From Achromobacter pestifer (GTDB taxonomy: Bacteria; Pseudomonadota; Gammaproteobacteria; Burkholderiales; Burkholderiaceae_B): a stretch of 64,000 bases of DNA. The notes below the pieces were generated by a model. That model was not told the origin of the DNA. It was given only the letters and a program-made list of their open reading frames with translations, and did no database searches. A program made the position numbers and the translations under genes. Where the stretch lies: assembly GCF_902859625.1 (NCBI RefSeq), contig NZ_CADIJX010000002.1:744001-808000 (forward strand), in the 5' to 3' direction. Shown here in pieces: positions 1-8,540 of the stretch; position 1 is the stretch's first letter; every line of letters begins with the position of its first letter.

Positions 1-945
1 CGCCATGAATTGCTTGAACTGGGCGGGAGTGTTGCCTGATGGCGTGGCACCCTGCGCCTGCAATTGCGCACGCACGGGTTCTTGTTGCAAGGCGGTCGCC
101 ACGTCGCGCTGGATTTTGTCGACGATGGCGGATGGCGTGCCAGCGGGTGCCAGCAGGCCGAACCAGCTGGACGCCTCGTAGCCCTTCACGCCGGCCTCGG
201 CCATCGTTGGCACATCGGGCAAGGCGGGCGAACGCGAGGGGGTGGTGACCGCCAGCGGCCGCAGCTTGCCGCCCTTGATGTAGCCCATGGAAGACGGCAG
301 GTTGTCGAAGATGAGGTCGGCGGAGCCGCCCATCACGTCGGTCAGCGCGGGGCTGCTGCCCTTGTACGGCACATGTGTCATGCGCGTGCCCGTCATGCTT
401 TGGAAGAGCTCGCCCGAGAGATGCGTGGAGGTGCCGTTGCCCGTGGACGCCATGTTGACGCTGTCCGGGTTGGCCTTCAGGTACTTGATCAGATCGGCCA
501 CGGTGCGGATGCCGTGCTTGTCGGCGAACTTGGGATTCAATTCAAGCACGTTCGGCACCGGGATGACGAGCGTCACGGGCACGAAGTCCTTGACCGGGTC
601 ATAGGGCAGCTTGGCGTAGACGGACTGGTTGATGGCATGGGTGCTCACGGTGCCCATCAGCAAGGTGTAGCCATCGGCGGGCGCGCGCGCGGCTTCGGCA
701 CTGCCGACGTTTCCGCCTGCGCCTGCCTTGTTGTCCACCACCACGGACTTGTTCCAGCTCTTGCCCAATTCGGCGGCCACGACGCGGGCGGCGATGTCTG
801 CCGTGCCGCCTGCGGGGAAGGGCACGATGATCTTCACATCACGATCGGGGTAATCGGCGGCGGACGCTGCGGCCGGCAGCATCAAGGCCGTGGCCGCCAA
901 ACAGGCGGCGGTGAACAAGCGGCGATGCACGGGGGGTGCTTGCAT
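1..945 (-). CDS. Bug-family tripartite tricarboxylate transporter receptor (C-terminus off the window)
   Basis: This is a periplasmic solute-binding protein of the Bug/TctC family, which captures carboxylic acids. Reading leftward from ATG at 943-945, there is a signal peptide of about 28 residues ending in an Ala-rich ASAA, followed by the family hallmark [15 protein letters not shown] and later [18 protein letters not shown]. 315 codons are visible and roughly the last ten residues lie beyond the left edge. No TctA/TctB membrane genes are nearby, as is usual for Bug proteins. It is divergent from the operon starting at 1166 and shares its promoter region, so I infer that both are controlled by the GntR regulator at 2199. 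Family assignment is secure; the ligand is unknown, and a sugar-acid ligand is only suggested by the neighbours. Confidence 0.93.
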   Translation of the reverse strand, partial: MQAPPVHRRLFTAACLAATALMLPAAASAADYPDRDVKIIVPFPAGGTADIAARVVAAELGKSWNKSVVVDNKAGAGGNVGSAEAARAPADGYTLLMGTVSTHAINQSVYAKLPYDPVKDFVPVTLVIPVPNVLELNPKFADKHGIRTVADLIKYLKANPDSVNMASTGNGTSTHLSGELFQSMTGTRMTHVPYKGSSPALTDVMGGSADLIFDNLPSSMGYIKGGKLRPLAVTTPSRSPALPDVPTMAEAGVKGYEASSWFGLLAPAGTPSAIVDKIQRDVATALQQEPVRAQLQAQGATPSGNTPAQFKQFMA

Positions 946-1066
946 GGAACGTGTCTCCTCGGTGTGCGCGTGGCCGCGCATCGTTTGTGGGGAATTCACC
1001 CCTGGCGTCGCCCGAGGTTTGAAGCGCGCCAGGCGCATGCCGCACCCTGCGTTTTGCTGCCGTTCT

Positions 1067-1116
1067 ACTTGTCAAACAAATATAAGTATTGAGAATATAC
1101 TTGTCAACCAAGTATA
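1067..1116. promoter_or_regulatory. Paired GntR/FCD-type operators in divergent promoter
   Basis: Two palindromes lie in an AT-rich island between the divergent Bug gene and the operon. Site 1, TTGTCAAACAA (1069-1079), matches the FadR-type consensus TNGTNNNACNA. Site 2 has perfect 8-bp arms TATACTTG (1096-1103) and CAAGTATA (1109-1116) around TCAAC. Both contain CTTGTCAA and their centres are 32 bp apart, about three helical turns. The obvious candidate to bind them is the FCD regulator encoded at 2199-2972. This is inferred from symmetry and context. Confidence 0.7.
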
Positions 1117-1165
1117 CTTTTTTCAGCTTACTCATCTGACAACTGGATCTGCCAGGAGCCCGTCC

Positions 1166-2095
1166 ATGAAAACTTCCCCGGTGTCCGCCCAGGACTTGCA
1201 ACGTTCCGTCATTGCCGTGCCGCCGCTGGCGCGACACGACGATCTGTCCTTGAACGAAGCGGCCAACAAGGCACTGCTGGGGCATCTGGAAGCCGGCGGC
1301 GTGCGCAACGTCATGTATGGCGGCAACGCCAACTTCTACAACGTGGGCGTCAGCGAGTACGCGCGCATCGTGGACATGCTGGCGGGCCTGGCGGGTTCGG
1401 ACACATGGATCCTGCCGTCGGTGGGGCCGGATTACGGCAAGATGATGGATCAGGCGGCGATTCTGCGTTCGCGCCCGTTCCCCACGGCGATGCTGCTTCC
1501 GATGTCGTTTCCGTACACGGATGCCGGGCTGGCCGATGGCGTGCGGCGCTTTACCGATGCCTTGGGCAAACCCGCCGTGATCTACATCAAGTCAGCCGAC
1601 TATCTGTCGCCGGAAACGGCCGCACGCCTGATCGAGGAAGGCCGCATCGTGGCATTCAAATATGCCGTGGTGCGGGAGCGTCCGGAGAAGGACGCCTATC
1701 TGTCTTCATTTTTGCAATCGGTGGACGCGCGCTGGGTCGTCAGCGGCATTGGCGAACGCCCGGCCATCGTCCACTATCGCGACTTTGGGCTGAAGAGCTT
1801 CACGTCCGGCTCGGTCTGCGTGGCGCCGCGCGGATCGATGCGCCTGCTGCACCTGCTGCGCGAAGGCCGCTACGACGAGGCCGAAGCCGTGCGTCAGCAC
1901 TATCTGGGGCTGGAAGACTGCCGCGACGGCATCAGCCCCATTCGCGTGCTGCATGACGCCGTGACCCTGTCGGGCGTGGCGAACATGGGGCCGATGCTGC
2001 CGCTTCTGACCGGTATTTCCAGCGCCGAACGTGACCGCGTGGCGCCCGTGGCGCGCGCGTTGGCGGCCTGGGACAAGGAAGCCGTGGCGGCCTGA
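1166..2095 (+). CDS. DapA/dihydrodipicolinate synthase superfamily protein (Schiff-base aldolase/dehydratase)
   Basis: A 309-residue TIM-barrel enzyme of the DHDPS/N-acetylneuraminate lyase superfamily. These form a Schiff base between a lysine and a 2-oxo acid. The likely catalytic residues are Lys165 (in VAFKYAV) and Tyr140 (in AVIYIKS). The canonical GTTGE substrate loop is replaced by MYGGNANFYN around residues 50-59, so it is not true DapA. The ATG at 1166 is preceded by an AGGAG ribosome site at 1153-1158; an in-frame extension upstream to 890 crosses the operators and is rejected. It is the first gene of the cluster with a GntR regulator, Ldh2 dehydrogenase, Bug receptor and GarL-like aldolase, which suggests a role in keto-deoxy sugar-acid breakdown. 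Exact substrate unknown. Confidence 0.85.
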   Translation: MKTSPVSAQDLQRSVIAVPPLARHDDLSLNEAANKALLGHLEAGGVRNVMYGGNANFYNVGVSEYARIVDMLAGLAGSDTWILPSVGPDYGKMMDQAAILRSRPFPTAMLLPMSFPYTDAGLADGVRRFTDALGKPAVIYIKSADYLSPETAARLIEEGRIVAFKYAVVRERPEKDAYLSSFLQSVDARWVVSGIGERPAIVHYRDFGLKSFTSGSVCVAPRGSMRLLHLLREGRYDEAEAVRQHYLGLEDCRDGISPIRVLHDAVTLSGVANMGPMLPLLTGISSAERDRVAPVARALAAWDKEAVAA

Positions 2096-2198
2096 CCGTC
2101 TGCGCAATGGCCGCATGCTGCCCGTTGAATCGCCTGTTGGCAGTACGATGGGCGCTGTTCCCGCAACGGTGAACGGGCCTAAGCATTCAGGAGGTTTC

Positions 2199-2972
2199 GT
2201 GGCCAGATCCAAAGCACCAACGTCATCCGAGCCACAGGCGCCCGTCGAGTCCGATGCGGCCGGTTCGCCCGTGCTTGAACGCGGGCACCGGGTGCGGCTG
2301 GCGGATCAAGTCTACGGACAGATTTTTGAACAGATCGTGTCCGGCGGATTGAACGTAGGCGACAAGCTGCCTTCCGAAAACGAGATCTCGGAACGCTTTG
2401 GCGTGTCGCGGCCAGTTGTCCGCGAAGCGCTGCTGCGTCTGCGCGCCGATGGCTTGATCACCGCGCATCAGGGCTTGGGCACCTTCGTCAGCCACCAGCC
2501 CGCGCCAAGGTTGAAGACCTTCAACGATGTGCAGAACGTCAGTGCCTATCTGCGCGCGCAAGAAGTGCGTGTGGCGCTGGAAGGCGACGCGGCACGCTTG
2601 GCCGCGTTGCGGCGCACGGACGAACAGCTGAAGAAGATCGCTGATGCGCACGCGGCGTTTGCCGATAGCCTGACGCACGGCCAGGTCTCGCCCGAGGCCG
2701 ACCTGGCCTTTCATGCCAGCATTGCCGAAGCCAGCGGCAACGATTTCTATCTGGGCGTGCTGGAGAGCATCCACGAATCCATCAACGGCTTCATGCGGCT
2801 GACCTTGAGCCTGACGCGGACGGGTTCCCGGCAACGCGCCCAGCGCGTCGTGGACGAGCACGCCACCATCCTGGACGCCATCCGCGAGCAAGATAGCGAG
2901 CGCGCCCGCGTCGCCATGCAGTTCCATCTGGGGCAGGCGCGGCATCGCCTGGTGGACCGCGAGCGGGACTGA
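2199..2972 (+). CDS. GntR-family transcriptional regulator, FCD (FadR) subfamily
   Basis: A 257-residue regulator. A winged helix at about residues 33-100 carries LPSENEISERFGVSRPVVRE and is followed by an all-helical FCD ligand domain. That domain keeps the metal/ligand residues Asp and His in EADLAFHASIAEASGND, His in DEHATILDAI and His in MQFHLGQARH. The start is taken as GTG at 2199 because a perfect AGGAGG lies at 2189-2194; earlier in-frame starts lack this. It lies between the DapA-like gene and the Ldh2 dehydrogenase and probably represses the cluster through the palindromes at 1067-1116, with induction by a carboxylate ligand. The effector is not predictable. Confidence 0.9.
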   Translation: MARSKAPTSSEPQAPVESDAAGSPVLERGHRVRLADQVYGQIFEQIVSGGLNVGDKLPSENEISERFGVSRPVVREALLRLRADGLITAHQGLGTFVSHQPAPRLKTFNDVQNVSAYLRAQEVRVALEGDAARLAALRRTDEQLKKIADAHAAFADSLTHGQVSPEADLAFHASIAEASGNDFYLGVLESIHESINGFMRLTLSLTRTGSRQRAQRVVDEHATILDAIREQDSERARVAMQFHLGQARHRLVDRERD

Positions 2973-3049
2973 CGGCCGCGCCTGACATCTGCGTCCGTGA
3001 TCCGCCGCTGAGCCCGCCACCACACATCAACGACCAACGGAGACTACGA

Positions 3050-4162
3050 GTGCAAGGGAATGGAGCAATAGCCAAGGGCGTGCCGGTAGAGCAGGTTCGC
3101 GAGCAGATTTTGCAGGTGCTGCAAGCCTGGGGCATGGATGAGGACCTGGCGCACACCACGGCGGGCCTGATGGCGCAGACGGATATGCTGGGGATTGATT
3201 CCCATGGCATTTCGATGCTGCCGTCTTACGAGGAAAAGTGGCGTGCCGGCTCATTGCGACTGGATGCGCGGGCGCGAGTCTTGCGCGACAGTGGCGCCAG
3301 CGCCTTGATCGACGGCATGGGCGGTCTGGGCTACCCGGTGGCGTCGCAAGCCATGCATCTGGCGGTCGACAAGGCCCTGGAACACGGTGTGGGCGCCGTG
3401 TCCGTCTGCAACTCCCATCACTTTGGCGCGGCCGGCGTCTATGCGCGCATCGCGGTGCAGCGCGGCGTGGTCGGGTTGGTCACCAGCAGCGCCAACGGCG
3501 TCATCATGGTGCCCACGCGCGGCGCCATGCCCATGTTGGGCACCAATCCCATCGCGTTCGGTGCGCCCGCGGCGCACAACGAACCCTTTGTGCTGGACAT
3601 GGCGACGACCACGGTCGCGGCCAACAAGGTCAAGGTCTACGATTTTCTCGACAAGCCGTTGCCTCCGGGCTGGGCGGTGGACGGGCAGGGAGCGGCGGTC
3701 ACGGACGCCGATGCCGCCATGCAGTTCATCTTCAAGCGGCCGGAAGGCGGGCTGACGCCGTTGGGCGGCACCTCCGCAATGAGCAGCCACAAGGGCTACG
3801 GCCTGGCGATGATGGCGCAGATCCTGGGCGGCACGCTCAGTGGCAGTGCCTTCGCCGCGCGCCGCGCGCCGACGCGCCGTCCGGGCGAGCCCGATGATGT
3901 GGGGCATTTCTTCCTGGCGCTGAATCCCGATGCATTCCGCGCTGCGGGTTCTTTTGAATCCGATATGGACGACATGATCGATGCCCTGCACGACACGCCG
4001 CCCGCCAATCCCGAAGAGCCCGTGCTGGTGGCTGGCGAACCGGAAGCGGCGGAACGCGCACGACGCTTGCGCCAGGGCATCCCGATTTCCGCCGCCCTGG
4101 CCGAACGCCTGCGCGGCATCTGCGAGCGCGCTGGCACGCCGTATTTGCTGGACGATATGTGA
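3050..4162 (+). CDS. Ldh2-family malate/L-lactate/ureidoglycolate-type NAD(P)-dependent dehydrogenase
   Basis: A 370-residue enzyme of the Ldh2/MDH2 oxidoreductase family (YlbC, AllD, ComC and DpkA relatives), which oxidises 2-hydroxy acids or reduces 2-oxo/imino acids. Family signatures are DSHGISMLPSYEEK (residues 50-63), SVCNSHHFGAAGVYA (about 118-132), PMLGTNPIAFGAPA, and MSSHKGYGLAMMAQILGG. Length is normal. The start is GTG at 3050 behind CGGAGA; no better ATG exists. It stands between the GntR gene and the second Bug receptor, all on the same strand, so it is probably the dehydrogenase step acting on the imported acid. Family confident, substrate not. Confidence 0.9.
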   Translation: MQGNGAIAKGVPVEQVREQILQVLQAWGMDEDLAHTTAGLMAQTDMLGIDSHGISMLPSYEEKWRAGSLRLDARARVLRDSGASALIDGMGGLGYPVASQAMHLAVDKALEHGVGAVSVCNSHHFGAAGVYARIAVQRGVVGLVTSSANGVIMVPTRGAMPMLGTNPIAFGAPAAHNEPFVLDMATTTVAANKVKVYDFLDKPLPPGWAVDGQGAAVTDADAAMQFIFKRPEGGLTPLGGTSAMSSHKGYGLAMMAQILGGTLSGSAFAARRAPTRRPGEPDDVGHFFLALNPDAFRAAGSFESDMDDMIDALHDTPPANPEEPVLVAGEPEAAERARRLRQGIPISAALAERLRGICERAGTPYLLDDM

Positions 4163-4250
4163 ATCGTCCCGCTTCGTCGTACCGAATACAGCGATAACCA
4201 CAGACCCGGACACCGGGCGCCATACCTACAAAAACCATGAGGAGACAACC

Positions 4251-5252
4251 ATGCAACAGAACAAACTCCGGGCGCACAGACGCCTTGCCATCCTGGCTGC
4301 CGCGGCGATCGGGGCGCTGACCCTGCTGCCTGGCGGCGCGATGGCGCAGGCCGGAGCCTGGCCCGCGAAACCCGTGAAGCTGGTGGTGCCGTTCCCGGCT
4401 GGTGGCAGCACGGATTCCGTGGGCCGGCTGTTGGCGGCCGAACTTTCCAAGGAACTGGGCCAAAGCGTCATCGTTGAAAACAAGGGCGGGGCGAACGGCA
4501 ACATCGGCTCGGACGTCGTGGCCAAGGCCGAGCCGGACGGCTACACCTTGCTGCTGTCTGGCGTTGGGTCCAACGCCATCAGCTATGCGGTCTACCAGAA
4601 CATGCCGTATCGCAACAGCGACTTCGCGCATATCTCGTTGCTGGCGACGGGCCCGAACGTGCTGGTTGCCAATATGGAGTTTCCTGGCAAGACGTTTGCG
4701 GACTTCATCCGGCTGGCGCGCGAGAATCCGGGCAAATACACGCATGCCAGCTCGGGCAGCGGCTCGTCGGGCCATTTGGCCATGGAGATGTTGAAGCAGG
4801 ATGCCAAGATCGATCTGGTGCATGTGCCATACAAGGGCGGCGCGGCCGCGATCACCGACATGATCGGTGGGCGTGTCTCGGTGATGTTCCTGAATCAGGA
4901 CACGCTGCTGCCGCAGGTGACCTCCGGCAAGCTGCGTGCGTTGGCCGTGGCCAGCGCCAAGCGCAACCCCGCTTACCCTGATACGCCAACGGTGGCGGAA
5001 TCCGGCTACCCCGGTTTCTCGGCGGAGTCGTGGTTCGGTTTGTCCGCACCCGCGAAGACGCCGCCCGCCGTGATTCAGCGCCTGAACCAAGCCACGGTGA
5101 AGGCGCTGGCTTCGCCCGACATCCGGCAAAAGCTTGAGAGCGTGGGCTTCGTGGTGGTGGGGGATGATCCGAAATCATTCTCGGCATTTGTCGACAACGA
5201 AATCACGAAGTGGGGCAAGGCCGCCAAGGCGTCCGGCGCCCGCATGGACTAA
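4251..5252 (+). CDS. Bug-family tripartite tricarboxylate transporter receptor
   Basis: A 333-residue periplasmic solute receptor. The signal peptide (about residues 1-34, cut after AMAQA) is followed by the Bug hallmark VKLVVPFPAGGSTDSVGRLLA, then EPDGYTLLLSG and HVPYKGGAAAITDMIGG. The ATG at 4251 sits behind GAGGAGA. It lies 88 bp downstream of the Ldh2 gene and 28 bp upstream of the GarL-like aldolase, so it is probably part of one operon. It is the second Bug receptor of this cluster; the divergent one at 1-945 is related in family but clearly distinct in sequence. No membrane components are encoded here, so it must share a transporter encoded elsewhere. Confidence 0.93.
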   Translation: MQQNKLRAHRRLAILAAAAIGALTLLPGGAMAQAGAWPAKPVKLVVPFPAGGSTDSVGRLLAAELSKELGQSVIVENKGGANGNIGSDVVAKAEPDGYTLLLSGVGSNAISYAVYQNMPYRNSDFAHISLLATGPNVLVANMEFPGKTFADFIRLARENPGKYTHASSGSGSSGHLAMEMLKQDAKIDLVHVPYKGGAAAITDMIGGRVSVMFLNQDTLLPQVTSGKLRALAVASAKRNPAYPDTPTVAESGYPGFSAESWFGLSAPAKTPPAVIQRLNQATVKALASPDIRQKLESVGFVVVGDDPKSFSAFVDNEITKWGKAAKASGARMD

Positions 5253-5280
5253 CTCTATTTTCTGCAAAACGAAGGCGGCA

Positions 5281-6048
5281 ATGAACTCACCCTTACCTAA
5301 CCGTTTCCGGCAACGCATCCTGGCCCGTGAACGCCTGATCGGATTCTGGATGTGCATGTCCAGCCACATCACGGCCGAGCTTGTCGGGCTGGCCGACTTC
5401 GACTGGCTGCTTCTGGATGGCGAACACTCGCCCAATGAAGTGCCGATGTTCCTGCAACAGCTGCAAGCGTTGCAGGGCAGCGGCAGCGCCGCCGTCGGGC
5501 GTCCGTCATGGAATGACCCGGTGCAGATCAAGCGTCTGCTGGACATCGGGTTCTATAACTTGCTGATCCCGTTCATCGAGTCCGAGGCCGACGCGCGCCT
5601 GGCCGTCGCGGCCACGCGCTATCCGCCGCAGGGCATCCGTGGCGTGGCGGGCGCGCAGCGCAGCAACCGCTATGGCACGGTGCCCGACTATCTACAGACC
5701 ATCAACGACAACATCTGCGTGCTGTTGCAGATCGAAAGTCGGCCGGGCATCGATGCGGTCGATGAGATCGCGTCGGTCGAAGGCGTGGATGGCGTCTTTA
5801 TCGGCCCCTCCGATTTGGCCGCGGCATTGGGCCATATCGGCAACCCGGGCCACCCGGAAGTGCAAGAGGCCATTCGCCACCTGCACCAGCGGGTCACGGC
5901 GCAGGGCAAGGCCGTGGGCATCCTGGCGCCCGTGCACGCGGACGCGCGCCGTTACCTGGACATGGGCATGCACTTCGTCGCGGTGGGGACGGACTTGGGT
6001 GTGTTCAAGCAGGCGACGTTCGCGCTGCGCGATGCTTTCCCAACCTGA
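5281..6048 (+). CDS. garL: HpcH/HpaI-family aldolase, GarL-like (2-dehydro-3-deoxyglucarate aldolase)
   Basis: A 255-residue class II aldolase that cleaves 2-keto-3-deoxy(glucarate-type) acids to pyruvate plus an aldehyde such as tartronate semialdehyde. Catalytic residues known from HpaI/GarL are at the expected places: His49 in LDGEHSPNE, Arg74, and metal ligands Glu152 (LLQIESR) and Asp178 (FIGPSDLAAALGH). The stretch RLLDIGFYNLLIPF and the C-terminal GILAPVHADARRYL are very close to E. coli GarL as I recall it, and the length (255 versus 256) agrees. It is the last gene of the cluster, followed at once by a strong terminator. Aldolase family is certain; glucarate as the physiological substrate is inferred. 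Confidence 0.85.
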   Translation: MNSPLPNRFRQRILARERLIGFWMCMSSHITAELVGLADFDWLLLDGEHSPNEVPMFLQQLQALQGSGSAAVGRPSWNDPVQIKRLLDIGFYNLLIPFIESEADARLAVAATRYPPQGIRGVAGAQRSNRYGTVPDYLQTINDNICVLLQIESRPGIDAVDEIASVEGVDGVFIGPSDLAAALGHIGNPGHPEVQEAIRHLHQRVTAQGKAVGILAPVHADARRYLDMGMHFVAVGTDLGVFKQATFALRDAFPT

Positions 6049-6060
6049 AATGCCTGCGTG

Positions 6061-6098
6061 AAAAAAAGCCCCGCGATGGTGGTCGGCGGGGCTTTTTG
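6061..6098. terminator. Bidirectional intrinsic terminator between garL-like gene and lysA
   Basis: A GC stem GCCCCGC (6068-6074) / GCGGGGC (6086-6092) is flanked by A7 on the left and T5 on the right, so it can end transcription from both convergent genes. Confidence 0.9.
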
Positions 6099-6103
6099 TT
6101 GGC

Positions 6104-7336
6104 TTACGCTTCCAGCGCCAGCAGTTCGCTGACGGTCTGGCGGCGGCGGATCAAGCGGGCTTCGCCCTGGTCCAGCAGCACCTCGGGAGCCAGCGGCCGG
6201 CTGTTGTAGTTCGAGGACATCGACGACCCGTAGGCGCCCGCATTGTGAAAGACCATGAAGTCGCCGATGCGCGGTTGCGGCAGCAACTGGTCCGACATGA
6301 CGCCGCCTTCGTCCTGCGTGAACACGTCGCCCGATTCACATAGCGGGCCGGCGACCGCGATGCGCGTTTCCGGCACGCCTTGGGGTTGGCTGCCATCGGG
6401 CGCATGCACCGAGATGCGGTGATAGCTGCCATACATGGCCGGCCGCATCAGGTCATTGAAGCCTGCGTCCACCAGCGCGAAGTCGCGTTCGGGGCGACGG
6501 TTGATCGAATGCACTTCCGACACCAGTACGCCGGCTTCGGCGATCAGGAAGCGGCCGGGTTCGATCTCCAGCCGGACGGCATGGCCCAGGAATTGTTCAA
6601 CGCGCTTGCGGGCGGCGTCCCATTGTTCAAAGTAATGGTCGCAATCGATGCGCGGTTCGCCGTCGCGGTAGGGGATGGACAGGCCGCCGCCGGCCGAGAT
6701 GGCTTCGATGTCATGGTCCAGCGAACGCACGACGTCGACCATGGCGTCGCACACGCTGGACAGGTGGCCGTAATCGACGCCCGAACCGATGTGCATGTGG
6801 ATGCCCACCAGCTTCAGGCCGTGGCGGCGCACGATGGACACGGCTTCGGCCACGTCATCGATCCAGATGCCATGCTTGCTTTGCGGGCCGCCCGTATTGG
6901 TCTTGTTGCTATGGCCGTGGCCAAAGCCGGGGTTGATGCGCAGCCAGACGCGATGCCCGCGCGAGGCCTGGCCCACGCGGTCCAGCATGTCCAGGGAGCC
7001 GGCGTTGACGGTGATGCCGTGCTTGAGCACCGTGGCCAGCGTGGCGTGGTCGATCAGGTCGGCGGTGAAGACCATGCCTTCGGGCTCGCCTTGCGGCTCG
7101 AAGCCAGCGGCCAGGCTGCGTTCGATCTCACCCAGCGACACGGCGTCGACCACCGCGCCTTCCTCGCGCATCAGGCGCAGGATGTGCAGGTTGGAGCAGG
7201 CTTTCTGCGCATAGCGGATAGTGTCGAAGCGGCGCAGTTGCGCGATGCGTTCGCGGATGACGGCGGCGTCGTATACCCACAGCGGCGTGCCGTGCTGGGT
7301 GGCGAGTTGGGTGAGTTGGCGGGGATCGAATGCCAT
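6104..7336 (-). CDS. lysA: Diaminopimelate decarboxylase
   Basis: A 410-residue fold-type III PLP enzyme converting meso-diaminopimelate to L-lysine in the last step of lysine synthesis. Lys45 in RYAQKACSN is the PLP lysine. HMHIGSG, SAGGGLSIPY and IEPGRFLIAEAG bind the phosphate, and GPLCESGDVF carries the substrate-site Cys-Glu-Ser. The match is to the gamma-proteobacterial LysA type that is paired with LysR. I start at ATG 7336, because the 18 residues upstream of it are unlike the family and would run into the operator. It is divergent from lysR (7450), the classical arrangement in which LysR activates lysA when diaminopimelate accumulates. It may be a second lysA in this genome. Confidence 0.95.
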   Translation of the reverse strand: MAFDPRQLTQLATQHGTPLWVYDAAVIRERIAQLRRFDTIRYAQKACSNLHILRLMREEGAVVDAVSLGEIERSLAAGFEPQGEPEGMVFTADLIDHATLATVLKHGITVNAGSLDMLDRVGQASRGHRVWLRINPGFGHGHSNKTNTGGPQSKHGIWIDDVAEAVSIVRRHGLKLVGIHMHIGSGVDYGHLSSVCDAMVDVVRSLDHDIEAISAGGGLSIPYRDGEPRIDCDHYFEQWDAARKRVEQFLGHAVRLEIEPGRFLIAEAGVLVSEVHSINRRPERDFALVDAGFNDLMRPAMYGSYHRISVHAPDGSQPQGVPETRIAVAGPLCESGDVFTQDEGGVMSDQLLPQPRIGDFMVFHNAGAYGSSMSSNYNSRPLAPEVLLDQGEARLIRRRQTVSELLALEA

Positions 7337-7389
7337 GACGGGCGGACCTTGATGGGGAATGGAAACCAGGCGGCATGATGCCTGTTTCA

Positions 7390-7409
7390 AGGCATCCAGT
7401 AAAATGCCT
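7390..7409. promoter_or_regulatory. Candidate LysR operator in lysA-lysR divergent promoter
   Basis: AGGCAT (7390-7395) and ATGCCT (7404-7409) form a perfect 6-bp inverted repeat with 8-bp spacer in the 113-bp gap between the two divergent genes. LysR-type proteins bind such interrupted dyads (T-N11-A type). Confidence 0.5.
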
Positions 7410-7449
7410 AAAGTTCAAAGATCCATTCATTCTTGATATGGAGTGATCC

Positions 7450-8367
7450 ATGCTGACGCATCGGCATATCGAAGTGTTCCGGGCGGTGATGATTGCCGGT
7501 AGCGTGACCCGGGCGGCCGAGTTGCTGGGCTCGTCGCAGCCAACGGTCAGCCGTGAGCTGGCGCGGATGGAGCAGGGCATCGGGTTTGCGTTGTTTGAAC
7601 GTGTGCATGGACGGCTGCGGCCCACCATGCCGGCCCTGGCGCTTTACGATGAAATCAGGCAGTCCTATGTTGGCCTGGAGCGGGTGGCGTCCGCCGCCGC
7701 CCGATTGCGGGCCTTTCGGGGTGGCCAGCTATCGGTGATTGCCTTGCCGGCGTTTTCGCATTCCATCCTGCCTGATGCTTTCCGGCGCTTCCACGATCGG
7801 CATCCCGGGGTCAGTCTGTCGGTTGAAGCCCAGGAATCGCCGTTCCTGGAGGAATGGCTGACCGCGCAGCGCTATGACTTGGGCTTGACCGAACACGACG
7901 CGGCGCCGGCCGGCACGCGCGTGCAGTTGCTATTGCAAGTGGATGAGGTATGCGTATTGCCTGACGGTCATCCGTTGCTGGCGAAGCCGACGATTGATCT
8001 GCCTGATTTCGAGGGGGAGGCCTTTGTCAGTCTGTCATCCAGTGATCCTTATCGGATCCAGATCGACGAGGCTTTCGCTGAAGCGGGCGTGTTGCGGCGC
8101 GCGATCGTTGAAACGCCGACAGCGGTGTCCGTGTGCACGTTTGTACGCCAGGGGCTGGGTCTGGCCATCGTGAACCCGCTGACGGCATTGGATTTTTCAG
8201 GCCGTGGCCTGCATATCCGTCCGCTGGGCCAGTCGTTTCCCTTCCGCGTCAACCTGGTTTTTCCGGAACATCGTCCGGCGAACCCGCTGGTGGACGCATT
8301 CACGGCGTCTCTGGTCGAGGCGGCCACGGCCATCAAGGACAGGCTGGCGTCCAGCATGGCGCAATAG
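7450..8367 (+). CDS. lysR: LysR, transcriptional activator of lysA
   Basis: A 305-residue LysR-type regulator. The N-terminal winged helix (residues 1-65, with SVTRAAELLGSSQPTVSRELARME) is followed by a periplasmic-binding-protein-like effector domain. Segments such as QESPFLEEWLTAQRYDLGLTE, DEVCVLPDGHPL and VNPLTALDFSGRGL match E. coli LysR rather than a generic family member. ATG at 7450 follows GATATGGAGTG, a usable ribosome site. The divergent position next to lysA supports the specific call: it should activate lysA in response to diaminopimelate and repress itself. Confidence 0.92.
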   Translation: MLTHRHIEVFRAVMIAGSVTRAAELLGSSQPTVSRELARMEQGIGFALFERVHGRLRPTMPALALYDEIRQSYVGLERVASAAARLRAFRGGQLSVIALPAFSHSILPDAFRRFHDRHPGVSLSVEAQESPFLEEWLTAQRYDLGLTEHDAAPAGTRVQLLLQVDEVCVLPDGHPLLAKPTIDLPDFEGEAFVSLSSSDPYRIQIDEAFAEAGVLRRAIVETPTAVSVCTFVRQGLGLAIVNPLTALDFSGRGLHIRPLGQSFPFRVNLVFPEHRPANPLVDAFTASLVEAATAIKDRLASSMAQ

Positions 8368-8463
8368 GGCGGGCACGAGGCTACGGAGGGCGGGGGAACG
8401 GGGGGGCGAAACAGAGGGCAAGCGACGGCGCGGCGTGCCACTGGCCGCATACCGATCAGGCAA

Positions 8464-8493
8464 CAAAAAAGGATGCCCAGGGGCATCCTTCTT
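8464..8493. terminator. Intrinsic terminator of rpsT (bidirectional)
   Basis: The stem GGATGCCC (8471-8478) / GGGCATCC (8481-8488) is preceded by A6 on the top strand, which gives a T-run for the leftward rpsT transcript. The weaker T-rich side may also stop lysR. A second hairpin, CGCCCC/GGGGCG with an internal A-run, lies closer to rpsT at 8512-8532. Confidence 0.85.
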
Positions 8494-8540
8494 CATTTGC
8501 CGTATTCATGACGCCCCAAAAAAGATGGGGCGGCAGAATC

